Source: Agromyces intestinalis (GTDB lineage Bacteria > Actinomycetota > Actinomycetes > Actinomycetales > Microbacteriaceae). From it: DNA of 64,000 nt. Shown here piece by piece: positions 1 to 8,918 of the stretch. Location of the stretch: the NCBI RefSeq assembly GCF_008365295.1, contig NZ_CP043505.1, forward strand, positions 2,666,001 to 2,730,000, written 5' to 3'. A model generated the notes under the pieces. That model saw only the letters and a list, made by a program, of their open reading frames with translations. It was not told the origin of the DNA and did no database searches. Both the position numbers and the translations under genes were made by a program. Positions within the stretch are counted from its first letter, which is position 1, and every line of letters starts with the position of its first letter.

Positions 1-451
1 CGAGGCGACGATCGATCGAGCGGTGCGCGAGCTCGCCGACACTCCGGGCGTGCGGCTGGTCGCCGTGTCGCCGGTGTACGAGTCGGCGGCGATCAAGCTC
101 GACGGGGTCGACCACGAGGCGCCCGGGTACCTGAACGGCGTGGTCGTGCTCGAGGTCGAGCTCGCACCGCTCGTGCTGCTCGAGCGACTGCTCGAGATTG
201 AGGCCGCGCACGGTCGCGACCGCAGCCCCGACGCTGAACGCTGGGGCGATCGTACGCTCGACCTCGACCTGATCGACGTCGACGGGCTCCAGGTCGACGA
301 CGAGCGGCTCACGCTGCCGCACCCGCGAGCCTGGCAGCGCGCGTTCGTGCTGCAGCCGTGGCTCGACGTCGAGCCCGACGCGGTGCTCGCCGGCCGGGGG
401 CCGATCGCCGTGCTGCGTGCGCAGGCCGACGACGAGGTGGTGCGGCGATGA
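1..451 (+). CDS. folK: 2-amino-4-hydroxy-6-hydroxymethyldihydropteridine pyrophosphokinase, 5' truncated
   Basis: HPPK transfers pyrophosphate from ATP to 6-hydroxymethyl-dihydropterin in cytosolic folate synthesis. The reading frame is open from base 2 (E-A-T-I-D-R-A), so the start lies outside the window and about 15 to 25 N-terminal residues are missing. The GTG at base 23 is internal. Visible family signatures are SPVYES, the arginine-rich catalytic segment GRDRSPDAERWGDRTLDLDL and the late LPHPR...FVLQPW motif. The stop overlaps the next start as ATGA, which indicates translational coupling. Other folate genes (folE/folP/folB) are expected just upstream. Confidence 0.95.
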   Translation, partial: EATIDRAVRELADTPGVRLVAVSPVYESAAIKLDGVDHEAPGYLNGVVVLEVELAPLVLLERLLEIEAAHGRDRSPDAERWGDRTLDLDLIDVDGLQVDDERLTLPHPRAWQRAFVLQPWLDVEPDAVLAGRGPIAVLRAQADDEVVRR

Positions 452-921
452 AGCGCACCCATCCGTCGACCCTCGTCGCCTTCGCCCTCGGCGGACTCGT
501 CGCGGGCTACCTGCTCGATCTCAGCATCGTCACGGCCGGCCGCCCCGCGCTCGTGCCGCCCATCTCCCTCGCCGTCACGCTCGCCGGCATCGGCGTCATC
601 GTCGTGCTCGTCGCCTGGCCGATCCGGCGTGCGGTGAAGGGCACGTCGAAGCGCCGCATCGATCCGTTCCACGCGATGCGGGTCGCCGCGCTGGCCAAGG
701 CGTGCAGCGTGAGCGGCGCGCTCGTGATCGGCGTCGCCGGCGGCATCGCGCTGTTCCTGCTCACTCGGGTGGTGGTGCCGGGCCTCGGCAACGTCTGGCT
801 CGCCGTCGCGACCGCCGCCGGAGCCGCACTCCTGCTCGCGGGCGGCCTGGTCGCCGAGTGGTGCTGCACCCTCCCGCCCGACGACCCCGAAGCCCAGAAG
901 GAGACCCACGCGAATGCCTGA
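448..921 (+). CDS. DUF3180 family membrane protein
   Basis: A 157-residue integral membrane protein of unknown function. It has about four hydrophobic helices, near residues 7-26, 33-55, 88-108 and 112-135, separated by a basic loop (RRAVKGTSKRRID). This matches the DUF3180 family, which in actinobacteria usually directly follows folK. The ATG at 448 overlaps the folK stop (ATGA) and is preferred over a longer reading whose extra N-terminus is a shadow of folK. The end overlaps the next gene by 8 bases, so it belongs to the same operon. Confidence 0.85.
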   Translation: MKRTHPSTLVAFALGGLVAGYLLDLSIVTAGRPALVPPISLAVTLAGIGVIVVLVAWPIRRAVKGTSKRRIDPFHAMRVAALAKACSVSGALVIGVAGGIALFLLTRVVVPGLGNVWLAVATAAGAALLLAGGLVAEWCCTLPPDDPEAQKETHANA

Positions 922-1516
922 TGCGCCCGAGCACGACGTCGAGCCCGAGGCATCCGAGCCGGCCCTGCCCGAACGCGCCCTGCCCGAGCGCGCCGCCACC
1001 GAGGCGCCGGCCGAGGCGCCGGCCGAGGCGCCGGCCGACGCGCTCGACCACGTCGACGCCGACTGGCGACGCGTCTCGCCGAAGTACATCGTCGTCGAGG
1101 TGATCGGCTCGCTCATCGGCACCGTCATCGCGGTCGCGGCGCTGCTCGTCATGTGGAGCGTGCTCGGTTGGGCATGGGGGCTGTGGGCGGCGCTCGCGCT
1201 GGCCGTCGTGGCGATCGTGGGCATCGCGTTCGAGCCCCGCCGGGTGCGCTCGATCGGCTACCGGCTGCGCGAAGACGACCTGCTGTTCCGCCGCGGCATC
1301 ATGTTCCACCGGCAGGTGGCGGTGCCGTACGGCCGCATGCAGCTCGTCGACATCACCCGGGGGCCGGTCGCCCGCGCGCTCGGCCTCGCCGATCTGAAGT
1401 TCGTCACCGCGGCCGCCGCGACCGCGGTGACCGTGCCCGGTCTGCCGGCCGACGAGGCCGACCGGCTGCGCGACCACCTCGTCGAGCTCGCCGAGTCGCG
1501 CCGGGCCGGACTGTGA
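914..1516 (+). CDS. PH domain-containing membrane protein (YdbS-like)
   Basis: A 200-residue protein with an acidic Ala/Pro/Glu-rich cytosolic N-terminus of about 55 residues, encoded in part by a 12-bp repeat (EAPA three times, about bases 1001-1036). Two adjacent transmembrane helices follow (about residues 57-80 and 84-103), then one bacterial PH (bPH2) domain with the typical stretch DLLFRRGIMFHRQVAVPYGR. Family function is unknown. Small YdbS-type and large YdbT-type PH proteins are usually encoded in pairs, as here. The GTGA overlap with the next gene suggests coupled translation. Confidence 0.85.
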   Translation: MPDAPEHDVEPEASEPALPERALPERAATEAPAEAPAEAPADALDHVDADWRRVSPKYIVVEVIGSLIGTVIAVAALLVMWSVLGWAWGLWAALALAVVAIVGIAFEPRRVRSIGYRLREDDLLFRRGIMFHRQVAVPYGRMQLVDITRGPVARALGLADLKFVTAAAATAVTVPGLPADEADRLRDHLVELAESRRAGL

Positions 1517-3327
1517 CCGGCGAGACGGGCATCGCGCGCGCGTCGACGGGCCTCGCCGACGGCGAGTGGCATCGGCTGCACCCGGCCAGCCCGCTGCTGC
1601 GCGGCGGCCTCGCGTTCCTCGCGGTGCTCGGCATCGTGATCGCGAACCTCCGCGAGCGGCTCGCCGAATTCCTCATCCCGGTCTTCTCGCCCGACGCCGA
1701 CGACGCGTTCGACACCGGGTTCGGCGATTGGCGCAACGACTGGGCGAACGACCCGATCGGCGGCATCGTGTCGCACGGATGGCTCGGGTGGGCGCTGCTG
1801 GGGCTCGTGGTCGTGCTCGTCGCGATCATCGCGGGGTTCTGGCTGTCGTGGCGGTTCCACTCGTTCCGCATCACCGACGAGGCGGTCGAGGTGCGCAGCG
1901 GCATCCTGTTCCGATCGCACCGCAGCGCGCGACTCGACCGCATCCAGGGCATCAACGTGACCCGGCCGCTGTTCGCGCGGCTGTTCGGCGCGGCGAAGCT
2001 CGACGTGTCGGTCGCCGGGCAGTCGGGCAACGTGCAGCTGGCGTATCTCGGCTCGGCGCTCGCCGACGGGCTGCGCGCCGACATCCTGCGGCTCTCGTCG
2101 GGTGCGCGCGCCGCGCGCGCGGCGGCGGGCGCGGGCGGCGCGCGCGGCCCGGGTGCGGCAGGGCCGGGCGCCGCGGCCGGGCTGAGCGCAGCGGCCGATG
2201 CGGATGCCACGACGGATGCCGCGGGGCACGCGGGCACCGAGGCATCCGCCCGATCGCGCACGGCCGACCTGCTCAACCGGCGTGTCGACGAGTTCCTGGC
2301 CCCCGAGCTCGACCCCGCCCTCGCCCCGCCCGAGTCGGTCGTGCACCTGCCGATCGGGCGGGTGATCGGCTCGACCCTGCTCGGCGGATGGACGATCTGG
2401 CTCATCCTCATGATCGCGCTCATCGTCGCCGGCACGATCAACGGCTGGTTCTGGATCTGGTTCTCGATCGTGCCGGGCGTGATCGGCCTGGCCAGCTACG
2501 CCTGGTCGCAGATCACGAAGTCGCTGCGGTACTCGATCGCCGGAACGCCCGACGGCGTACGCATCGGGCACGGCCTGCTGTCGACGGCGAACCGAACCAT
2601 TCCGCCGGGGCGCGTGCACGCGATCGAGGCGTCGCAGTGGATCCTGTGGCGACCGTTCGGCTGGTGGAGCGTGCGCGTCAACCTCGCCGGGCAGTCGATC
2701 AGTGCGAACGCCGAGTCGCAGACTCGCACCATCGTGCTGCCGGTCGGCACCGCCGACGACGTGCGTCGGGTGCTGGCGCTCATGCTGCCGGGCGAGCCGG
2801 GCGCGCTCGACGCGCTCGTGCCCGCAGGGCTCACCGGGCGCGGCGACGACGGCGGCTTCGAGCCCGCGCCGCGCCGCGCAGCCTGGCTGCACCCGTTCTC
2901 GTGGCGGCGCATCGGCTGGGCCGAGCGCGAGGGGGTCGCGGCGCTGCGTCGCGGCGTGCTCTCGCGCAGCCTTGTGCTGGTGCCGCTCGCACGGCTGCAG
3001 TCGGTTGCGGTGAGCGACGGACCGCTGCGACGGATGCTGCGCCTCGCGACGATTCGGCTGCACACCGTGATGGGCCCGATCACGCCGCGGGTGCCCGTGC
3101 TCGACGCCGTGGCGGCCGAGCGCGCGTGGGCGCACCTGGCGGGCGAGGCGATCGTGCGGGCTGCCGGCGACACCTCGCACCACTGGGGCCTCGCGGCGAT
3201 CGGAGCCGCCGACCCTGCGCGATCGTCTGAGGCGGAGGTCGGCGAGGCCGGGGTCGGCGAGGCCGGGGTCGGCGAGGCCGGCGCCGGCGAGGCCGCGGTC
3301 GGCGAGGCGGGAGTCTCGGGTGCCTGA
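1513..3327 (+). CDS. Triple PH domain membrane protein (YdbT-like)
   Basis: A 604-residue partner of the preceding gene. It shows three bPH2 domains (about residues 110-180, 330-410 and 470-530), each following a hydrophobic segment, and an Ala/Gly-rich linker around residue 200-240. Each PH unit carries the family pattern of a beta-rich RSGILFRSHRSARLDRIQ-like run. The C-terminus ends in a GEAGV-type pentapeptide repeat encoded by 15-bp units, which looks like a low-complexity expansion. The GTG start at 1513 overlaps the upstream stop as GTGA. Role unknown, presumably envelope-associated. Confidence 0.85.
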   Translation: MTGETGIARASTGLADGEWHRLHPASPLLRGGLAFLAVLGIVIANLRERLAEFLIPVFSPDADDAFDTGFGDWRNDWANDPIGGIVSHGWLGWALLGLVVVLVAIIAGFWLSWRFHSFRITDEAVEVRSGILFRSHRSARLDRIQGINVTRPLFARLFGAAKLDVSVAGQSGNVQLAYLGSALADGLRADILRLSSGARAARAAAGAGGARGPGAAGPGAAAGLSAAADADATTDAAGHAGTEASARSRTADLLNRRVDEFLAPELDPALAPPESVVHLPIGRVIGSTLLGGWTIWLILMIALIVAGTINGWFWIWFSIVPGVIGLASYAWSQITKSLRYSIAGTPDGVRIGHGLLSTANRTIPPGRVHAIEASQWILWRPFGWWSVRVNLAGQSISANAESQTRTIVLPVGTADDVRRVLALMLPGEPGALDALVPAGLTGRGDDGGFEPAPRRAAWLHPFSWRRIGWAEREGVAALRRGVLSRSLVLVPLARLQSVAVSDGPLRRMLRLATIRLHTVMGPITPRVPVLDAVAAERAWAHLAGEAIVRAAGDTSHHWGLAAIGAADPARSSEAEVGEAGVGEAGVGEAGAGEAAVGEAGVSGA

Positions 3328-4093
3328 GCGGGCGGGGCGTCTGGGCGTCGGCGCGATCGGCGCCGGCCGGGTCGGCGCGGTGCTCGCCGCGGCGCTGGGC
3401 GGCGCGGGGCACGCGATCACCGGCGTCGCGGCGGTGTCCGAACGCAGCCGCGACCGTGCCGACGCGATGCTTCCCGGCGTGCCGGTGCTTGCGGTGCCCG
3501 ACGTGGTCGAGCGCAGCGAGCTGGTGTTGCTCGCCATCCCCGCCGACGAACTCGAACAGCTCGTCGCGGGGCTCGCCGCCGCCGGCGTGTGGCAGCCGGG
3601 GCAGCTCGTGCTGCACACCGCGGCGGGCTACGGAACCGACGTGCTCGAGCCCGCGCGCCGTGCGGGGGCGATTCCGCTCGCCGTGCACCCCGCGATGAGC
3701 TTCACCGGCACCACGATCGACGTGGCGCGACTCGTCGGCACCTGGTTCGCGGTCACCGCGCCGGCACCCGTGCTGCCGATCGCCCAAGCGCTCGTCGTCG
3801 AGATGGGCGGCGAGCCGTTCGTCGTCGCCGAGGCCGACCGGCCTGCCTACGCCGAGGCGATCGAGACCGCGGTGTCGTTCTCGACCGCGATCGTCGACCA
3901 GGCCAGCGGCATCCTCGGCGGGATCGGCGTGGCCCGGCCGGGCGCGGTGCTCGCGCCACTCGTGCGCAGCACGGTTGAGAACGCGCTCGCCCGCCATGAC
4001 GGCGGACCGCTGCCCGAGGTCGGGCCGCTTCCAGACGATGCGGGTAGCATCGATGAGGCCGGAACCGACCGGCCGCCAGGAGGTACCCGGTGA
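3320..4093 (+). CDS. Rossmann-like / DUF2520 domain protein
   Basis: A 257-residue predicted NAD(P)-dependent dehydrogenase-like protein. The N-terminus carries the dinucleotide-binding glycine pattern GAIGAGRVGAVLA, followed by a ProC-like Rossmann half. The C-terminal half is the helical DUF2520 domain (from about residue 125, with HPAMSFTGT at the boundary). Substrate unknown. In many bacteria this gene sits directly before panC, as here, so a link to pantothenate metabolism has been suspected. The GTG start at 3320 overlaps the upstream stop by 8 bases, and its own stop overlaps the panC start. Confidence 0.85.
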   Translation: MPERAGRLGVGAIGAGRVGAVLAAALGGAGHAITGVAAVSERSRDRADAMLPGVPVLAVPDVVERSELVLLAIPADELEQLVAGLAAAGVWQPGQLVLHTAAGYGTDVLEPARRAGAIPLAVHPAMSFTGTTIDVARLVGTWFAVTAPAPVLPIAQALVVEMGGEPFVVAEADRPAYAEAIETAVSFSTAIVDQASGILGGIGVARPGAVLAPLVRSTVENALARHDGGPLPEVGPLPDDAGSIDEAGTDRPPGGTR

Positions 4094-4953
4094 CCACGCC
4101 CGCCGTCGCGACCCGCATCGTCGACACCATCTCCGCACTGCGTGGCATCCTCGCCGAGCGACGTGCCGGCGGAGCATCCGTCGCCCTCGTGCCCACCATG
4201 GGCGCGCTGCACGACGGCCACTTCGCGCTCGTGCGCCGCGCCCACGAGCTCGCCGACGTCGTCGTGGTCTCGATCTTCGTCAACCCGCTGCAGTTCGGCG
4301 CCGGTGAAGACCTCGACCGCTACCCGCGCACGCTCGACGCCGACGTCGCCGCGCTCGAGCGGCTGGGCGTCGAGCTGGTGTTCGCGCCGAGCGCGGCCGA
4401 GATGTACCCGACCGGGCCGGTCTCGACGCTGGTGACCGCCGGCGAGGTCGGTGCGCTCTACGAGGGCGCGTCGCGCCCGGGGCACTTCGACGGCATGCTC
4501 ACCGTGGTGTCGAAGCTGTTCCATATCGCCCAGCCCGACGTCGCCGTGTTCGGGCAGAAGGATGCGCAGCAGGTGTTCCTCGTCGAGCGCATGGTGCGCG
4601 ACCTCGACCTGCCGTTGCGCATCGAGATCGTGCCGACCGTGCGCGAGGCCGACGGGCTGGCCCTCTCGAGTCGCAACCGCTACCTCTCGGCCGACGACCG
4701 CCGCGCCGCACTCGCGCTGTCGGAGTCGCTCCGCGCCGCCGAGCGCGCCGCCGCCGACGGCGTCGCCGAAGCACTCGCCGAGGCCGACGCGGCCTTCGGC
4801 GCGCACGACGTGCAGCCCGACTACCTGGTGATCGTCGACCCCGAGACGTTCCTGCCCGTCGCCGACGACGCGACCGGGCGCGCGATCGTCGTCGTCGCCG
4901 CGCGTGTGGGCACCACCCGCCTCATCGACAACTCGGCGATCACGCTGGGCTGA
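4090..4953 (+). CDS. panC: Pantothenate synthetase
   Basis: Condenses pantoate and beta-alanine with ATP to make pantothenate, the vitamin B5 precursor of coenzyme A. The 287-residue length is typical. Motifs include the HIGH-like MGALHDGH (about residue 38), FVNPLQFG, the pantoate/ATP-binding GQKDAQQ and the KMSKS-like LSSRNRYL. The GTG at 4090 is preceded by CCAGGAGG and overlaps the previous stop. No panB or panD is adjacent. The stop codon lies inside a 27-bp tandem duplication. Confidence 0.95.
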   Translation: MTTPAVATRIVDTISALRGILAERRAGGASVALVPTMGALHDGHFALVRRAHELADVVVVSIFVNPLQFGAGEDLDRYPRTLDADVAALERLGVELVFAPSAAEMYPTGPVSTLVTAGEVGALYEGASRPGHFDGMLTVVSKLFHIAQPDVAVFGQKDAQQVFLVERMVRDLDLPLRIEIVPTVREADGLALSSRNRYLSADDRRAALALSESLRAAERAAADGVAEALAEADAAFGAHDVQPDYLVIVDPETFLPVADDATGRAIVVVAARVGTTRLIDNSAITLG

Positions 4954-5003
4954 GCGCGCGGCCGGGCGGGTGCCGGCTGAGCGCGCGGCCGGGCGGGTGC
5001 CGG
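4948..5003. repeat. 27-bp tandem duplication across the panC stop
   Basis: Two copies of a 27-bp unit run head to tail. The first begins about three bases before the panC TGA and the second follows immediately, so a second in-phase TGA exists downstream. The rest of the panC-lysS gap (to 5106) holds one CGGATGCC octamer at 5021 and no clear terminator. Confidence 0.85.
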
Positions 5004-5106
5004 ACGAGCGACGAGTGCTGCGGATGCCTCGGGCGGCCGCGATCAGGCGCGCCGAGGTCGGCAGCGTAGGCTTGGGATGCTGTTTTCCGCCGCACGAGAG
5101 AGAGCC

Positions 5107-6633
<1,527 letters not shown>

Positions 6634-6679
6634 CGGATGCCACAGCCACACGGATGCCTCGCATGAACGGATGCCCCGC

Positions 6680-6829
6680 ATGAACGACTACCTGCCCAAG
6701 GACGAGCTCGAGCCTCGCGACCCCAAGAAGCCGTCGACGACTCGCGTCGCGATCTGGATCATCGTCGGGGCGATCGGCCTGTACCTGATCGGTTCGGGCG
6801 TGTGGGGCATCATCACCGGCGGGCAGTGA
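6680..6829 (+). CDS. Small membrane protein, 49 aa
   Basis: Begins MNDYLPKDELEPRDPKKPSTT and has one hydrophobic helix (about residues 23-45: VAIWIIVGAIGLYLIGSGVW), ending in GGQ. The charged N-terminus before a single membrane span suggests a small inner-membrane protein. No function can be assigned. It lies between lysS and another small membrane ORF with consistent high-GC third positions. The stop falls within a 15-bp tandem duplication. An upstream 17-bp near-duplication (6651-6684) creates two ATGAA copies, of which only the second opens this frame. Confidence 0.6.
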   Translation: MNDYLPKDELEPRDPKKPSTTRVAIWIIVGAIGLYLIGSGVWGIITGGQ

Positions 6830-6851
6830 GACATCCGGCAGTGAGACATCC
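6822..6851. repeat. 15-bp tandem duplication across a stop codon
   Basis: Two exact copies of GGCAGTGAGACATCC run head to tail. The first contains the TGA of the 49-residue ORF. Confidence 0.85.
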
Positions 6852-6871
6852 ACAGGTAGTCTGAGGGGACT

Positions 6872-7051
6872 ATGGACGATTTCTGGGCGAACGCGATCTG
6901 GTCGCTCGCGCCGACCGTGCTCATCGGGCTCATCTTCTGGTTCGTGATGCGCGCGCTGTTCCGGGCCGATCGCACCGAGCGCGACGCCTACGCCCGGATC
7001 GAAGCCGAAGAGCGCGCGAAGCGCGCCGCTCGGGAACGACCGGCGAGCTAG
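6872..7051 (+). CDS. Small membrane protein, 59 aa
   Basis: Begins MDDFWANAIWSLAP. It has one transmembrane segment (about residues 8-30, with SLAPTVLIGLIFWFVMRALF) followed by a highly charged helix rich in R, E and A. This architecture is common in small actinobacterial membrane proteins of unknown role. TAGTCT lies about 12 bases upstream as a possible -10 element, with GAGGGGA as a possible ribosome site. Cardiolipin synthase starts seven bases after its stop, so the two are probably cotranscribed. Confidence 0.65.
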   Translation: MDDFWANAIWSLAPTVLIGLIFWFVMRALFRADRTERDAYARIEAEERAKRAARERPAS

Positions 7052-7057
7052 CCGGGC

Positions 7058-8533
7058 ATGGGGGGCACGGGGGAGACGACGGCGCTGGTCGTCGCGGCCC
7101 TGCTCATCGCGCTCGACCTGGTGATCCGCGTCACGGCCATCATCGTCGTGCCGCGCAATCGTCGGCCCACCGCGGGCATGGCGTGGCTGCTCGCGATCTT
7201 CTTCATCCCGTTCATCGGCGTGCTGTTCTTCCTGTTGATCGGCAACCCGAAGCTGCCGAAGGCGCGCCGCGCGAAGCAGGCCGAGGTGAACCGGTACATC
7301 CTCGAGTCCACGCACGGCGTCGAGCGCGTCAGCGACAGCGGGTCGTGGCCGGCATGGTTCGAGGGCGTGGTGCGCATGAATCGCAACCTCGGGGCGATGC
7401 CGCTCATCGGCTCGAACAGTGCGAGCCTGATCAGCGATTACGACGGGTCGCTCGCGGCGATGGCCGCCGCGATCCGCGGCGCCGAGCGGTACGTGCACGC
7501 GGAGTTCTACATCTTCGCCTACGACGAGACGACCGCCGACTTCTTCGACGCGATGGGCGAGGCCGCCGCGCGCGGCGTCGAGGTGCGGGTGCTGCTCGAC
7601 CACGTCGCCTCGTACCGGGTGAAGGGCTACCGCGCGACCCTGCAGAAGCTCACCGAGATGGGCGTGGAGTGGCAGCTCATGCTGCCCGTGCAGCCGTTCA
7701 AGGGCAAGTACCAGCGACCCGACCTGCGCAACCACCGCAAGATCCTCGTCGTCGACGGCGAGGTCGGGTTCATGGGGTCGCAGAACATCATCGACCGCAG
7801 CTACAACAAGCCGTCGAACCTGCGACGCGGGCTCAAGTGGAAGGAGCTCGTGGCGAAGGTCGAGGGCCCGATCGTGTCGGGGCTGGATGCGATCTTCGCG
7901 ACCGACTGGTACCTCGAGACGGGCGAGGCCCCGCGCCGTGAGGAGTTCGTGTCGGCGTTCGAGCAAGAGGGCGCCGCACAGGATCTCGACTGCCAGGTCG
8001 TGCCGAGCGGGCCGGGGTTCTCGAACGAGAACAACCTGAAGCTGTTCCTCGCGCTCCTGTACGCAGCACGCGAGCAGGTCATCATCACGAGCCCGTACTT
8101 CGTGCCCGACGAGGCGATGCTGTACGCGATCAGCGGCGCGACCCAGCGCGGCGTGCACGTCGAGCTGTTCGTCTCCGAGATCGGGGACCAGGCGCTCGTC
8201 TACCACGCGCAGCGCTCGTACTACGAGGCGCTGCTGCGCGCGGGCGTGAAGATCTACATGTACCGGGCGCCGTACATCCTGCACTCGAAGCACTTCTCGA
8301 TCGACGACGACGTCGCGGTCATCGGGTCGAGCAACATGGACATCCGCTCGTTCGAGCTGAACATGGAGGTCTCGTTGCTCGTGCGCGGCGCCTCGTTCGT
8401 GCGAGAGATGCGCGAGGTCGAGGCGTCGTACCGTCGCGAGAGCCGCGAACTCACGCTCGAGGAGTGGCTGCAGCAGCCGCTGCGCTCGACGGTGCTCGAC
8501 AATCTGGCGCGGCTCACGAGCGCGCTGCAGTAG
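7058..8533 (+). CDS. cls: Cardiolipin synthase, PLD type
   Basis: Membrane phosphotransferase making cardiolipin. The 491-residue protein has two N-terminal membrane helices (about residues 6-26 and 36-58, the second with WLLAIFFIPFIGVLFFLLIG). Two phospholipase D HKD motifs follow: H-R-K-I-L-V-V-D near residue 226 and H-S-K-H-F-S-I-D-D near residue 409. Both catalytic His/Lys/Asp sets are intact. This is the bacterial Cls (PLD) class rather than the CDP-alcohol phosphotransferase class. It is likely the last gene of the short lysS-downstream group. Confidence 0.93.
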   Translation: MGGTGETTALVVAALLIALDLVIRVTAIIVVPRNRRPTAGMAWLLAIFFIPFIGVLFFLLIGNPKLPKARRAKQAEVNRYILESTHGVERVSDSGSWPAWFEGVVRMNRNLGAMPLIGSNSASLISDYDGSLAAMAAAIRGAERYVHAEFYIFAYDETTADFFDAMGEAAARGVEVRVLLDHVASYRVKGYRATLQKLTEMGVEWQLMLPVQPFKGKYQRPDLRNHRKILVVDGEVGFMGSQNIIDRSYNKPSNLRRGLKWKELVAKVEGPIVSGLDAIFATDWYLETGEAPRREEFVSAFEQEGAAQDLDCQVVPSGPGFSNENNLKLFLALLYAAREQVIITSPYFVPDEAMLYAISGATQRGVHVELFVSEIGDQALVYHAQRSYYEALLRAGVKIYMYRAPYILHSKHFSIDDDVAVIGSSNMDIRSFELNMEVSLLVRGASFVREMREVEASYRRESRELTLEEWLQQPLRSTVLDNLARLTSALQ

Positions 8534-8918
8534 CGCACCGCCCGCGAGGTGCGGGCGCGTCGGCCCCGACCCGGGTGCCCGCGACCCTGGCGGCGATCGT
8601 CGCGCGGCCGACACGTTCCTGCAACACGCGCTCCATAGCATCGCATCGTCCCGCCACGTGAGGCTCGCTCGGAAACCGGCCCGCGATCGGCGGTGATCGG
8701 CGTGCGCGGGCTGAGACAATGCTTGCAACAATGATGCAGCGATTCGCCGAAGTACGCATGAAATCTGCGCAGAAGTCGTGACAACACAGTTTGGCTGCGT
8801 GATTGACTGTTGAAACGCGCGTTTCCTGCCACCCGCTCGAACGCGCGAACACCCGAGGTCTGCAGATCCAGGCCGGGTAGCACCCCAAGTGACACCCCGC
8901 AATCGAACTGGAGAATCC
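8534..8918. other. 385-bp intergenic region
   Basis: No coding frame stands out. A GC-rich hairpin with 7-bp arms (GCCCGCG, 8679-8685, and CGCGGGC, 8705-8711) may end the cls transcript. Bases 8710-8830 are AT-richer than the surroundings and probably carry the promoter of the M14 peptidase gene. They also contain a perfect 14-bp palindrome (8812-8825). I could not identify a confident -35/-10 pair. Confidence 0.5.
8812..8825. promoter_or_regulatory. Palindromic operator-like site GAAACGCGCGTTTC
   Basis: A perfect 14-bp palindrome about 95 bases before the M14 peptidase start. Its GAAACG...CGTTTC half-sites resemble operators of LacI-family regulators. No regulator gene is adjacent, so the cognate protein is unknown. 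Confidence 0.4.
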
